From contig NZ_JADGEV010000005.1 of NCBI RefSeq assembly GCF_016744175.1, positions 18,240 to 82,239 of the forward strand: a stretch of DNA of 64,000 nucleotides, read 5' to 3'. A program made the translations under genes and the position numbers. Each line of letters opens with the position of its first letter. Positions within the stretch are counted from its first letter, which is position 1. Positions 53,559-62,542 of this stretch are shown here, piece by piece. Source of the DNA: Neptunomonas sp. GTDB lineage: Bacteria > Pseudomonadota > Gammaproteobacteria > Pseudomonadales > Balneatricaceae. The notes beneath the pieces are model-generated. The model did no database searches. It was not told the origin of the DNA and worked only from the letters and a program-made list of their open reading frames with translations.

Positions 53559-55679
53559 ATGGATGCAGTGCAAGACCCACTTCTTAATTGTTTAGTGCAT
53601 TTGACCCAGCAGAACCACCGCCCTATGTCGGCTGATGTTCTCCGCGAAGGGTTGCCGCTTATTGATTATAAGCTGACTCCCAAGCTCTTTGTGAGAGCGG
53701 CTAAAAGAGCGGGTTTTTCCTCCAGGATCGTCAAGCGAAAGTTATCCGGCATTTCGCCGCTTACCTTGCCGGTTGTTTTATTACTTAATGATGACCAAGC
53801 CTGTATTTTTCAAGAAATTGATACTGAAACAGGTGAGGCCGTCATTATCCAGCCAGAAAGTGGCGGGGCTCACCGATTGTCCTTGGATGATTTAGAAAGC
53901 AATTACTCCGGCCATGCTATTTTTGTACGATTAGAATACCGCTTCACTGAACGAGTTTCTCGAGTGTTAGATCAACAAGAGGGACATTGGTTCTGGGGAA
54001 CTATTTGGCGGTCTGCAAAAATTTACAGAGACGTATTGATCGCATCGTTTTTGATAAATTTATTTGTTCTGGCGAACCCTTTATTTGTAATGAATGTTTA
54101 TGACCGGGTGGTTCCAAACAGCGCCATAGAAACCTTATGGGTGCTTGCGATAGGTGTTTTTATCGTTTACTTGTTTGATTTTGGTCTGAAAATGTTACGT
54201 GCTTACTTTATTGAGTTGGCCGGAAAGAAAACCGATATTTTATTATCTTCCATGCTTTTTGAAAAAGTAATGTCATTACAATATGCCGTAATGCCTCGCT
54301 CGGTAGGGGCATTTTCAAATAATTTGCGTGAATTTGAAAGTATTCGAGGCTTCTTAAGCTCTACGACTAACTCTATTTTGATTGATCTTCCTTTTGCTGT
54401 GATCTTTCTTATCGTTATTGGCATGATCGGCGGTCCGTTAGTGATTGTTCCGCTCGTGGGTGTTCCCATTATTGTTATCTATTCATTGTTTATCACAGGC
54501 AAGCTTAAAATTGCTGTAGAAAAAACTTTTGCCTCCTCTGCGGAGAAGAATTCAACATTGGTTGAGTGTTTAACTGCTATGGAGACGGTAAAAACACAAC
54601 GTGCAGCTTCTTCTTTGCAGCTTCGCTGGGAGCAAGCTGTCGGGTATATTGCCAAATGGGGTATGCATGCAAAAATGTTATCAAATTCGGTAATGAATTT
54701 TGCAGGATTAGTCACACAGCTTTGCTCTGTTTCTTTGGTTGTTTATGGTGTTTACCTTATTGCTGAGCGTGAATTGTCCATGGGCGCTCTAATCGCGTGT
54801 GTGATTTTGACTGGGCGTGTGCTTCAGCCTATGGCGCAAGTAGCAAGTTTAATAACTAATTTTCACCAGTCTCGTACTGCACTTGAAACACTCGATAGTA
54901 TTATGCAGCTCCCTGATGAGAGGGATAAAGATCGACAGTTTGTGCACCGACCAACGTTAACAGGGAAAATTGAATTTAAAGACGTGCATTTTAAATACCC
55001 TGGCGCTGAGCAGGTGTCCCTTGAAAAAGCTTCGTTTAAACTTAATCCAGGTGAAAAAGTTGCACTTATTGGTCGTATTGGTTCGGGGAAAACAACTATA
55101 GAGAAGTTGATTATGGGGCTTTATAAGCCTGATAGTGGCTCTATTCGTTTGGATGACATAGATCTGAATCAGATTGACCCTGTTGATCTACGCCGGCACA
55201 TAGGTTATGTCCCGCAAGACATCATGCTTTTCGACGGAACAGTAAGAGATAATATAGTAATGGGCTCTCCTGAAGTAGGAGACGAGGTGTTGTTAGAGGT
55301 TGCTTCATTAGCGGGTGTGGACAGTTTCGTACATCGGCACCCTTTAGGCTTTGACTTGCCTGTAGGGGAGCGTGGGGCGGCATTGTCAGGAGGGCAGCGT
55401 CAGGCGGTTGCTATAGCGCGAGCATTAATACATAAACCTTCCATTCTTATTTTAGATGAGCCGACTAATTCAATGGATAACGCTTCGGAGGAATATATCC
55501 GGGGGCAGTTGGAGTTATATGGCAAAGGTCGGTCAGTCATTTTGGTGACCCATAAAATGTCACTGTTGTCGCTAGTTGACAGGATTATTGTAATGGACGG
55601 CGGCTTAGTAGTGGCTGATGGCCCTAAAGCAGTGGTTTTGGACGCTCTTAAGCAGGGACGTCTGCACATTCAGCGTTAA
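53559..55679 (+). CDS. lapB: Type I secretion ABC transporter (LapB-like)
   Basis: Inner-membrane exporter ATPase of 706 residues. An N-terminal C39-like domain (about 1-135) lacks the peptidase QxxxxDCGxA motif, as usual for RTX/adhesin exporters. A six-helix membrane domain (about 155-420) is followed by the nucleotide-binding domain: Walker A GRIGSGKTT, signature LSGGQRQAVAIARALI, Walker B ILILDEPTNSMD. The longest frame starts with TTG 53547; ATG 53559 is preferred. lapC follows after nine bases. Confidence 0.9.
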   Translation: MDAVQDPLLNCLVHLTQQNHRPMSADVLREGLPLIDYKLTPKLFVRAAKRAGFSSRIVKRKLSGISPLTLPVVLLLNDDQACIFQEIDTETGEAVIIQPESGGAHRLSLDDLESNYSGHAIFVRLEYRFTERVSRVLDQQEGHWFWGTIWRSAKIYRDVLIASFLINLFVLANPLFVMNVYDRVVPNSAIETLWVLAIGVFIVYLFDFGLKMLRAYFIELAGKKTDILLSSMLFEKVMSLQYAVMPRSVGAFSNNLREFESIRGFLSSTTNSILIDLPFAVIFLIVIGMIGGPLVIVPLVGVPIIVIYSLFITGKLKIAVEKTFASSAEKNSTLVECLTAMETVKTQRAASSLQLRWEQAVGYIAKWGMHAKMLSNSVMNFAGLVTQLCSVSLVVYGVYLIAERELSMGALIACVILTGRVLQPMAQVASLITNFHQSRTALETLDSIMQLPDERDKDRQFVHRPTLTGKIEFKDVHFKYPGAEQVSLEKASFKLNPGEKVALIGRIGSGKTTIEKLIMGLYKPDSGSIRLDDIDLNQIDPVDLRRHIGYVPQDIMLFDGTVRDNIVMGSPEVGDEVLLEVASLAGVDSFVHRHPLGFDLPVGERGAALSGGQRQAVAIARALIHKPSILILDEPTNSMDNASEEYIRGQLELYGKGRSVILVTHKMSLLSLVDRIIVMDGGLVVADGPKAVVLDALKQGRLHIQR

Positions 55680-55688
55680 GGAAATGTT

Positions 55689-57014
55689 ATGAATCAGAAA
55701 TTATCTACGGATGATTTGTTATATATGCCCAGTGTTAGTGAAGCGATGCTGGAGCAAACGCCTAAAGGAGCTCGCATGCTTCTTTGGAGCATGGTTGTTT
55801 TTGTGATAATCGCTATTGCTTGGGCTAACTGGGCTACGTTGGATGAAATAAGTAGAGGGGAAGGGGAAATTATTCCTTCTAAGCAGCTACAAGTAGTGCA
55901 GAACCTAGAGGGGGGGATTATTTCTGATATCTTAGTCTCAGAGGGTGATCTTGTAGAAAAAGGGCAAGTGCTTTTACGTATTGATGACACAAGGTTTGCG
56001 AGTTCATTTAAAGAGAATAAAGTGCGTGAACTAGAGTTGCTTGCGAAGGCGGCAAGATTAAAAGCTGAAGCGGCTGGCGAGCCTTTTGTGATTCCTGATG
56101 ACTTTCCTCTGGAGTATAAGGCTCTAATTGTGCAAGAGCAGACATTGCATGTGGCGCGTAATAATGAACTAAAAGCAACATTGGATATTTTAGAGCAGCA
56201 GGTGGCTCAAAAACGTCAAGAATTACGTCAAGCTGAGTCAAAGAAAACGCAGCTTTCGCGTAGTTATGGGTTGTTAAATAAAGAAGTTAAAATCACACAG
56301 CCTCTCGTTAGTGAGGGCGTTATTTCCGAAGTTGAGTTTTTGCGTTTAAGACGTCAAGTTAACGATCTAAGAGGTGAGTTAGACGGGGTTCGTCTCAGTA
56401 TTCCTCGTATTAAATCTTCGTTGAGCGAAACGAAGCAAAAGCTCGCTGAAGCTGAGTTGCAATTTATCAGTGTCGCTCGAGCCGAGCTTAACGAGGTTTT
56501 ATCAGAAGGGTCGCGCTTGAAAGAAGCTCTGAATGGTATGCAAGACAAAATAACGCGTACAGAAGTGCGTGCGCCGGTAAAGGGAACGGTTAAGCAGCTA
56601 TTAGTAAATACAATAGAAGGGGTTATTCAACCCGGTGATGAGCTTATTAATATTATACCGTGGGAAGATACGTTATTGGTTGAAGCTAAACTAAAGCCCT
56701 CCGATATTGCTCAAGTTAATGCAGGGCAAAGAGCCGTGATTAAAGTATCTGCTTATGATTTTAGTATATACGGTGGTGTCGATGCAGAAGTTAGCTTTGT
56801 TTCTCCGAGTACGGTATTAGATGAAGAAGGTATGCCGCATTATATTGTTCGCTTAAAAACAGATAAACCGTATATAGGTAAAGAAAAGGCACTCTTGCCT
56901 CTTATCAGCGGAATGACAGTGAGCGTTGATATTATGACAGGTAAAAAAACAGTAATGGATTACTTGTTGAAACCAATACTTAAAGGAAAAAATCGAGCAT
57001 TAACCGAACGTTAA
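55689..57014 (+). CDS. lapC: HlyD-family type I secretion adaptor (LapC-like)
   Basis: Periplasmic membrane-fusion protein, 441 residues. It has a cytoplasmic N-terminus, one membrane helix (about 30-50, MLLWSMVVFVIIAIAWANW), a biotinyl/lipoyl half-motif (VVQNLEGGIISDILVSEGDLVEKGQVLLRID), a long coiled-coil hairpin (about 110-290) and the matching half plus beta-barrel (RAPVKGTVKQLLVNTIEGVIQPG). It bridges LapB and the outer-membrane channel. Confidence 0.92.
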   Translation: MNQKLSTDDLLYMPSVSEAMLEQTPKGARMLLWSMVVFVIIAIAWANWATLDEISRGEGEIIPSKQLQVVQNLEGGIISDILVSEGDLVEKGQVLLRIDDTRFASSFKENKVRELELLAKAARLKAEAAGEPFVIPDDFPLEYKALIVQEQTLHVARNNELKATLDILEQQVAQKRQELRQAESKKTQLSRSYGLLNKEVKITQPLVSEGVISEVEFLRLRRQVNDLRGELDGVRLSIPRIKSSLSETKQKLAEAELQFISVARAELNEVLSEGSRLKEALNGMQDKITRTEVRAPVKGTVKQLLVNTIEGVIQPGDELINIIPWEDTLLVEAKLKPSDIAQVNAGQRAVIKVSAYDFSIYGGVDAEVSFVSPSTVLDEEGMPHYIVRLKTDKPYIGKEKALLPLISGMTVSVDIMTGKKTVMDYLLKPILKGKNRALTER

Positions 57015-57131
57015 GCTTGTTATGTTTCGCAGTGCTTTGTTTCATAATAGCCATTTAAATTCTGTGTGATTGTGGTGAATATCATTTTTTAAGCTATCCT
57101 TTTTTGATATTTGAGTTAATGGAATATTAAG

Positions 57132-57755
57132 ATGAAGTTGTATATCGTTTCCGCCAATAAGGAAGTGGTAAAACGTTGGACTGCATATGCAGAGGGTCAC
57201 GAGGTTGAAGTATTAGAACCAAACCTGTTGCTTTTAAAAAAGATGGATGATCAGGGATGTGTTCTGGTACATGTGGGCGCCTTAAGCAATGATGTTCTTG
57301 AACAGTTATGCGTGAAGTGCCCAAGTATCAAGTGGGTTGCAATGAGTGACTATCCCGATGATGCCGAGGGGCTTTTTTATTTAGAGAAGGGTTTTCGTGG
57401 TTACATAAATACTTATGTATCCCAAGCGATATTCAGCAGGCTTATTAGCACAGTTGCTAACAATGATATATGGGCTGGTCCCTCTATAACGCAAATTTTA
57501 ATGAAACAAGTATTATCTAACATCCAAGCGGCAGGAGTTATTTCTGGGCATAAGGGATCGGTTAGTTACGGCTTCACAGGGCGTGAATCAGAAGTGCTCG
57601 ATAATGTGGTTACGGGCGCTTCAAATAAAGAGATAGCTCGAACGCTAGGTATTACAGAGCGGACAGTAAAAGCACATGTTGCCGCGCTCTTAAAGAAAAC
57701 AGATACAAAAGATCGTCTGTTACTCGTTTTGAAAATGACGCAGCAAGTTGCATAA
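57132..57755 (+). CDS. LuxR-type regulator with degenerate receiver
   Basis: This 207-residue protein has a C-terminal LuxR/GerE HTH (FTGRESEVLDNVVTGASNKEIARTLGITERTVKAHVAALLKK) and a receiver-like N-terminal half. The phospho-acceptor strand reads VLVHVGALS with no Asp, and the usual GYLxK Lys is lost (GYINTYV), so phosphotransfer is unlikely. It sits between the lapC-like and lapE-like genes and probably tunes the secretion genes or the exported adhesin. Confidence 0.85.
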   Translation: MKLYIVSANKEVVKRWTAYAEGHEVEVLEPNLLLLKKMDDQGCVLVHVGALSNDVLEQLCVKCPSIKWVAMSDYPDDAEGLFYLEKGFRGYINTYVSQAIFSRLISTVANNDIWAGPSITQILMKQVLSNIQAAGVISGHKGSVSYGFTGRESEVLDNVVTGASNKEIARTLGITERTVKAHVAALLKKTDTKDRLLLVLKMTQQVA

Positions 57756-57780
57756 ATAGTAATTTTCCTGGAGAAATGGT

Positions 57781-59139
57781 GTGATACTAAAAAGGGCCTT
57801 ATTTGCTTTTGCTTTTGTACTTGGTTCAACGCAAAGTATCTATGCAAACCAGTTAGAAGAAGTCGTGACAGCTGCCGTCTTGTCGAACCCTGAAGTGAAG
57901 CGAAGCATGGATGCTCGTAATGCTGTGTTTGAAGAAGTACGTCAAGCAAGGGGGGGCTTTTATCCAAAAATTGATATAGCAGCCGGCATAGGTTATGAAT
58001 GGACTAAAAATACATCGACATCAAACCTTGGAGATGGCGATGTTGAGTTGCAAAGAGGTGAGGCAAGCATAAGCCTTAGACAAATGTTGTTTGATGGGTT
58101 TCTTACTGATAGTGAAGTTGACCGTCATGCGTTCCGTTTAGAAGCGCGTAATCACCATTTGAGAGAAGTTGCTGAAGAAAAGGCATTGGAAACAACACGT
58201 GCTTACATTGAAGTGATAAAGCGCCATGAGTTGTTGAATCAGGCGAACGTAACTTTATTCAACCATGTCAAAGTATATGACCAAATTCGTAGACGCTCCG
58301 AATCAGGGCTAGGTACTCGGGCTTCTCTGCAGCAGGCCAAGGGGCGTTTAGCTCTTGCTGAAGTGAATGTGTTATCTGCCGAAAACAATGTGCGTGATGC
58401 GCAAGCTTCTTATCAGCGTGTTGTTGGGAGTAAAGCTCCTAGCGATCTTGAAGTTCCCGAATTCAACTTAATGTCTTTGCCTGAGTCAGAAGGTGACTCT
58501 ATAAAACGTGCTCTTGTTAATCATCCTACATTAAAATTAGCCGATGCGGATGTTCAGGCAGCTGAATCACAGTATGACTCTGCTCGTAGTTTATTATATC
58601 CGAAGTTGAATTTTGAAGTTGATCGTAATTGGAACGATAATATAGATGGTGTAGAAGGTGAGAATGAAGACCTTACTGCCATGTTTAGAGTGCGATACAA
58701 TCTTTATAATGGAGGCAGTGATAAAGCGAGAATTCGCCAAACACGCCACCAAATTAACGAAGCAAAGGACATTCGGGAAAACGCTGAACGTCAAACCGTT
58801 GAGAGTGTGGAGCTTTCTTGGAATGCTTATGACATTTTGGGACGTCAGCTGACTTTCTTTAAGCAGCATGTTGAATCAAGCACTCAAACTCGTGATTCAT
58901 ACTTAAAACAATTTAATATTGGTCAGCGTTCATTGCTAGATCTTCTGGATACGGAAAATGAAGTTTTCTCTTCTAAGAACTCAATGATTGCAGCCAAGTA
59001 TGATTATTTAGTGGCTCAGTATCGCTTGCTTAACGGGATGGGAGAAATGTTGGAATTACTAAACGTTGATCTTGGCTCGTTAGCATCAACAGATCTGAGT
59101 ATAGAAAACAAAGAGAAGCAGCCTGTGCCGCAATCATAA
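57781..59139 (+). CDS. lapE: TolC-family outer-membrane channel (LapE-like)
   Basis: This 452-residue outer-membrane efflux protein has a signal peptide (LFAFAFVLGSTQSIYAN), two OEP repeats with the long alpha-helical segments (VSAENNVRDAQASYQRVVG; YLKQFNIGQRSLLDLLDTENEVF) and conserved RYNLYNGGSDKARIRQ. The GTG start follows CCTGGAG. It completes a tripartite type I exporter with the LapB/LapC-like proteins; a Rho-independent terminator follows. Confidence 0.93.
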   Translation: MILKRALFAFAFVLGSTQSIYANQLEEVVTAAVLSNPEVKRSMDARNAVFEEVRQARGGFYPKIDIAAGIGYEWTKNTSTSNLGDGDVELQRGEASISLRQMLFDGFLTDSEVDRHAFRLEARNHHLREVAEEKALETTRAYIEVIKRHELLNQANVTLFNHVKVYDQIRRRSESGLGTRASLQQAKGRLALAEVNVLSAENNVRDAQASYQRVVGSKAPSDLEVPEFNLMSLPESEGDSIKRALVNHPTLKLADADVQAAESQYDSARSLLYPKLNFEVDRNWNDNIDGVEGENEDLTAMFRVRYNLYNGGSDKARIRQTRHQINEAKDIRENAERQTVESVELSWNAYDILGRQLTFFKQHVESSTQTRDSYLKQFNIGQRSLLDLLDTENEVFSSKNSMIAAKYDYLVAQYRLLNGMGEMLELLNVDLGSLASTDLSIENKEKQPVPQS

Positions 59140-59249
59140 GAAGTGCTCCAGTTCTTTTATATGAGTGTTGTTGTTTGACGTTACCTGATACTACGTTTGC
59201 AATATAAAGGTATCGCCGATAAAATCGCGCGTGCTTGAAGTCTTTGAGA

Positions 59250-59275
59250 GGGTTGCTGCGAAGCAACCCTTTTTT
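59250..59275 (+). terminator. Rho-independent terminator before the mevalonate operon
   Basis: GGGTTGCT / AGCAACCC stem (loop GCGA) followed by six T residues. It ends 16 bases before the HMG-CoA reductase ATG, so it either stops lapE transcription with no room for a downstream promoter or acts as an attenuator on the mevalonate genes. Confidence 0.9.
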
Positions 59276-59291
59276 GTTTATATAGGTCACT

Positions 59292-60326
59292 ATGAAATCA
59301 CATAAAATTTTACAAGCGCCAGTACCAATGCGCTGGGTCGGGCCTCTGAAAATTTCAGGGCATGTCTTAGATGAGAAACTATCTATTCCTCTCGCGACGT
59401 ATGAGACGCCGCTTTGGCATTCAGTTGGACGTGGCGCGCGCGTCTCAGTCTTGACAGACGGTATTAAAACAACAGTGGTTGATGAGCGTATGACCCGCTC
59501 AATTCTGCTAGAAGCCGATGATGCATTGGCAGCCCACTTATCAGTGGAGTCTATTAGGTCTAGGCGAGATGATTTAAATACGGTGGTATCTACTTCAAGC
59601 CGTTTTGCAAAATTAATTGATATGCATAGTCAGATAGTCGGTAATCTTATTTACTTACGCTTAGAGTTTAATACCGGCGATGCATCGGGTCATAACATGG
59701 TGACCAATGCCGCTGATAAAATTATTCCGTGGTTGTTGAGCGAATATCCTCAGCTACGTTACTCTTCGATTTCTGGGAATTATTGCTCTGATAAAAAAGC
59801 GACGGCTGTTAATGGAATTTTAGGTCGTGGTAAATATGTTGTGAGTGAAATTATGATCTCGCGAGAGTTGTGTGAACGTCGTTTGCTAACAACACCCGAA
59901 AAAATTGTTGATTTGAACATTAAAAAGAACCTTATTGGAACAATGATCGCGGGTGGTTTACGAAGTGCAAATGCGCATTTTGCCAATATGCTGTTGGGTT
60001 TTTATTTAGCTACAGGGCAGGATGCAGCGAATATTATTGAAGGGTCCCAGGGAATTGTTCACGCCGAAGTGCGTGACGGTGATCTGTACTTTTCCTGTAC
60101 ATTGCCCAATATAATTGTAGGCAGTGTCGGAAATGGTAAAGGGTTAGGGTTTGTTGAAGAAAACCTTGCCAAGCTCGGTTGTAAAGCATCTCGTGAGCCT
60201 GGTGAAAATGCGCGCCGTTTAGCTGCCATTTGTGCTGCAACAGTGCTCTGTGGCGAGCTTTCATTGTTAGCGGCTCAAACCAATCCTGGTGAGTTGATGG
60301 AAGCGCATCTGAAGTTGGAGCGGTGA
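59292..60326 (+). CDS. Hydroxymethylglutaryl-CoA reductase, class I-like
   Basis: Makes mevalonate from HMG-CoA. The 344-residue chain is the soluble catalytic core, with no membrane anchor. Motifs are those of eukaryote-type class I enzymes: SGNYCSDKKATAVNGILGRGK with the catalytic Lys, GDASGHNM, the catalytic Asp in ATGQDAANIIEGSQG, PGENARRLAAI and the final MEAHLKLER with the catalytic His. The catalytic Glu lies in YETPLWHSVGRGA. It opens a mevalonate operon and overlaps the isomerase gene by one base (TGATG). Confidence 0.92.
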   Translation: MKSHKILQAPVPMRWVGPLKISGHVLDEKLSIPLATYETPLWHSVGRGARVSVLTDGIKTTVVDERMTRSILLEADDALAAHLSVESIRSRRDDLNTVVSTSSRFAKLIDMHSQIVGNLIYLRLEFNTGDASGHNMVTNAADKIIPWLLSEYPQLRYSSISGNYCSDKKATAVNGILGRGKYVVSEIMISRELCERRLLTTPEKIVDLNIKKNLIGTMIAGGLRSANAHFANMLLGFYLATGQDAANIIEGSQGIVHAEVRDGDLYFSCTLPNIIVGSVGNGKGLGFVEENLAKLGCKASREPGENARRLAAICAATVLCGELSLLAAQTNPGELMEAHLKLER

Positions 60327-61357
60327 TGACTGATTCAACGAATGATAGAAAGATTGAGCATATTCGTGCATTTGATCGTGATCCAGCGATAGAAAGAAAT
60401 GCACGCTATTTTGATCGAATTCATTTGTTACATCGAGCGCTGCCTGAAATAGATTTGGCAGATGTTAATCCATCAATGCAAATTTTTGGTAAAACATTGA
60501 GCTTCCCCTTGCTGATTTCTTCCATGACAGGAGGAAATCATGACCTCGTTAGAAAAATTAATACTAATTTGGCCATTGCTGCCGAGCATTGCGGTGTGGC
60601 GTTAGCTGTCGGCTCGCAGAGGGTTATGTTTGTTGATGATCAGGCGCGAAGTAGCTTTGAGTTACGTCAGCATGCACCAACAACTGTATTGATTAGTAAT
60701 GTAGGTGCTGTACAACTAAATTATGGATTCTCCCAGATAGAGTGTCAGCAGGCCGTTGATGTATTAGGTGCGGATGCCCTGTATCTGCATTTGAACCCAT
60801 TACAAGAAGCGGTGCAGCCCGAAGGGGATACTGACTTTAAAGGGTTAGCGGCCAAGATTGCTCAAGTCTGTAGTGGTGTGTCGGTACCTGTTATGCTCAA
60901 AGAAGTGGGTGCCGGCTTGTCTCCTGCCGATGTTCAGTTAGGTTTGCAAGCGGGTGTTTCCCATTTTGATATTGCTGGTACAGGTGGTACATCATGGAGT
61001 CGTATAGAGCATCAACGTAGGTTAAAGAAGGGTGATGACCTTGGGCTTACCTTTCAAGACTGGGGACTTCCAACACCATTAGCATTAAAGTTAATGGCTC
61101 CATATCAAGCACAAGCGACTTTTGTATCCAGTGGTGGTGTTAGGGATGGGATTGATATGGTGAAATCTGTTATACTCGGCGCCTCAATTTGTGGAGTGGC
61201 GGCTCCTTTATTACATCCCGCCATGGAGTCGGCGGAAGCTGTTATAGATGTGATAGAGCGATTACGTCGGGAGTTTGTAACAGCGATGTTTTTACTTGGA
61301 ATGCCTGATGTGGCGTCGTTATTCAGGAACGAGTCTCTTATTCTTGAAGAGCGTTGA
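60326..61357 (+). CDS. fni: Isopentenyl-diphosphate delta-isomerase, type 2 (FMN)
   Basis: Interconverts IPP and DMAPP with reduced FMN. The 343-residue chain has type 2 signatures: SSMTGGNHDLVRKINTNLAIAAEHCG, ALAVGSQR, HLNPLQEAVQPEGDTDFKG, the FMN phosphate region DIAGTGGTSWSRIE and SSGGVRDGIDMVKSV. The start is ATG 60326, after GGAG, coupled to HMG-CoA reductase; GTG 60323 is not needed. Confidence 0.95.
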   Translation: MTDSTNDRKIEHIRAFDRDPAIERNARYFDRIHLLHRALPEIDLADVNPSMQIFGKTLSFPLLISSMTGGNHDLVRKINTNLAIAAEHCGVALAVGSQRVMFVDDQARSSFELRQHAPTTVLISNVGAVQLNYGFSQIECQQAVDVLGADALYLHLNPLQEAVQPEGDTDFKGLAAKIAQVCSGVSVPVMLKEVGAGLSPADVQLGLQAGVSHFDIAGTGGTSWSRIEHQRRLKKGDDLGLTFQDWGLPTPLALKLMAPYQAQATFVSSGGVRDGIDMVKSVILGASICGVAAPLLHPAMESAEAVIDVIERLRREFVTAMFLLGMPDVASLFRNESLILEER

Positions 61358-61372
61358 GGAACATATTCAAAT

Positions 61373-62542
61373 ATGTCATCTGTTGGTATCGATCAAATTA
61401 GTTTTTATACGTCAAATTATTTTCTTGATTTGAGAACATTGGCTAAGGTCCAGGAGACCGACCCTGATAAGTATTATCAAGGCATTGGCCAAGAGAAAAT
61501 GAGTATGGCTGCTCACGATGAAGACATCGTGACTATGGCTGCAAATGCAGCTTATCCGCTGGTGCAAAGTGGTGAAGCAGAGCAGGTTTCTACACTGCTA
61601 TTTGCAACCGAAACCGGTATCGATCAATCTAAAGCTGCAGGCATTTATGTTCACCGTTTATTGGGGTTGAATAATAATTGCCGTGTAGTTGAGTTAAAGC
61701 AAGCGTGCTATAGCGCAACTGCGGCTATTCAAATGGCATGTGCCCTCGTTGCTAGACAACCGGAAAAGAAAGTTTTAGTTATCGCTTCAGATATTGCGCG
61801 TTATGACCTAAATACACCTGGCGAAGCAACGCAGGGATGTGGTGCTGTTGCTATGATGGTGACGGCTCAACCACGTGTGCTGGAAATAGACCCTGAAGTG
61901 GGTAATTATGCCGAAGATGTCATGGATTTCTGGCGACCCAACTACCGTAAAACTGCGTTGGTTGATGGTAAGTACTCGACAAAAATTTATCTCAAAGCAT
62001 TGAAAAAAGCGTGGGAAGACTTTCGAGAGAGTAGTTCTTTAACGTTCAATGACTTTGCGCATTTCTGTTACCATCTTCCTTTTAGTCGTATGGCGCAAAA
62101 AGCGCATCAGCATTTGGCTAAAGCGAATAAAAGCGAGCTAGATGCGAGCGGTTTGGAACAGCAAATAGCTGATACTTTGTCTTATAACCGAATCATCGGT
62201 AATAGCTATACTGCTTCTATGTATATAGGTTTGTCATCGCTATTGGAAAACAGTCAGGACAATCTTGCTGAAAAACGTATTGGGTTTTTCAGTTACGGCT
62301 CTGGCTGTGTCGCTGAATTTTTTTCAGGTAAAGTGGTTGACGGTTATCAAGAGTGCTTATTTAAAGAGCAACACCGTGAAATGTTAGATAAACGTCAAGA
62401 AGTCACTTATGACGAATACTTGAATCTTTATAAGGCCCCCGACCCTAAAGATGGTGAAGCTCATACCATACCATCTGATACGCAGGGGCGTTTTCGCCTT
62501 GCTGCTATTTCTCACCATAAGCGTGAATATGTAGCTATTTGA
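61373..62542 (+). CDS. mvaS: Hydroxymethylglutaryl-CoA synthase
   Basis: Condenses acetyl-CoA and acetoacetyl-CoA. The catalytic Glu is in QEKMSMAAHDED, the Cys in ELKQACYSATAAIQMA and the His in HFCYHLPFSRMAQKA; FSYGSGCVAEFFSG is also conserved. The 389-residue length fits bacterial MvaS. The stop overlaps the next start (TGATG). Confidence 0.94.
   Translation: MSSVGIDQISFYTSNYFLDLRTLAKVQETDPDKYYQGIGQEKMSMAAHDEDIVTMAANAAYPLVQSGEAEQVSTLLFATETGIDQSKAAGIYVHRLLGLNNNCRVVELKQACYSATAAIQMACALVARQPEKKVLVIASDIARYDLNTPGEATQGCGAVAMMVTAQPRVLEIDPEVGNYAEDVMDFWRPNYRKTALVDGKYSTKIYLKALKKAWEDFRESSSLTFNDFAHFCYHLPFSRMAQKAHQHLAKANKSELDASGLEQQIADTLSYNRIIGNSYTASMYIGLSSLLENSQDNLAEKRIGFFSYGSGCVAEFFSGKVVDGYQECLFKEQHREMLDKRQEVTYDEYLNLYKAPDPKDGEAHTIPSDTQGRFRLAAISHHKREYVAI

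Noticed and set aside
53559-53960. Bacteriocin-processing C39 peptidase in the exporter
   Set aside because: The catalytic Cys motif is missing, as in LapB/HlyB-type transporters.
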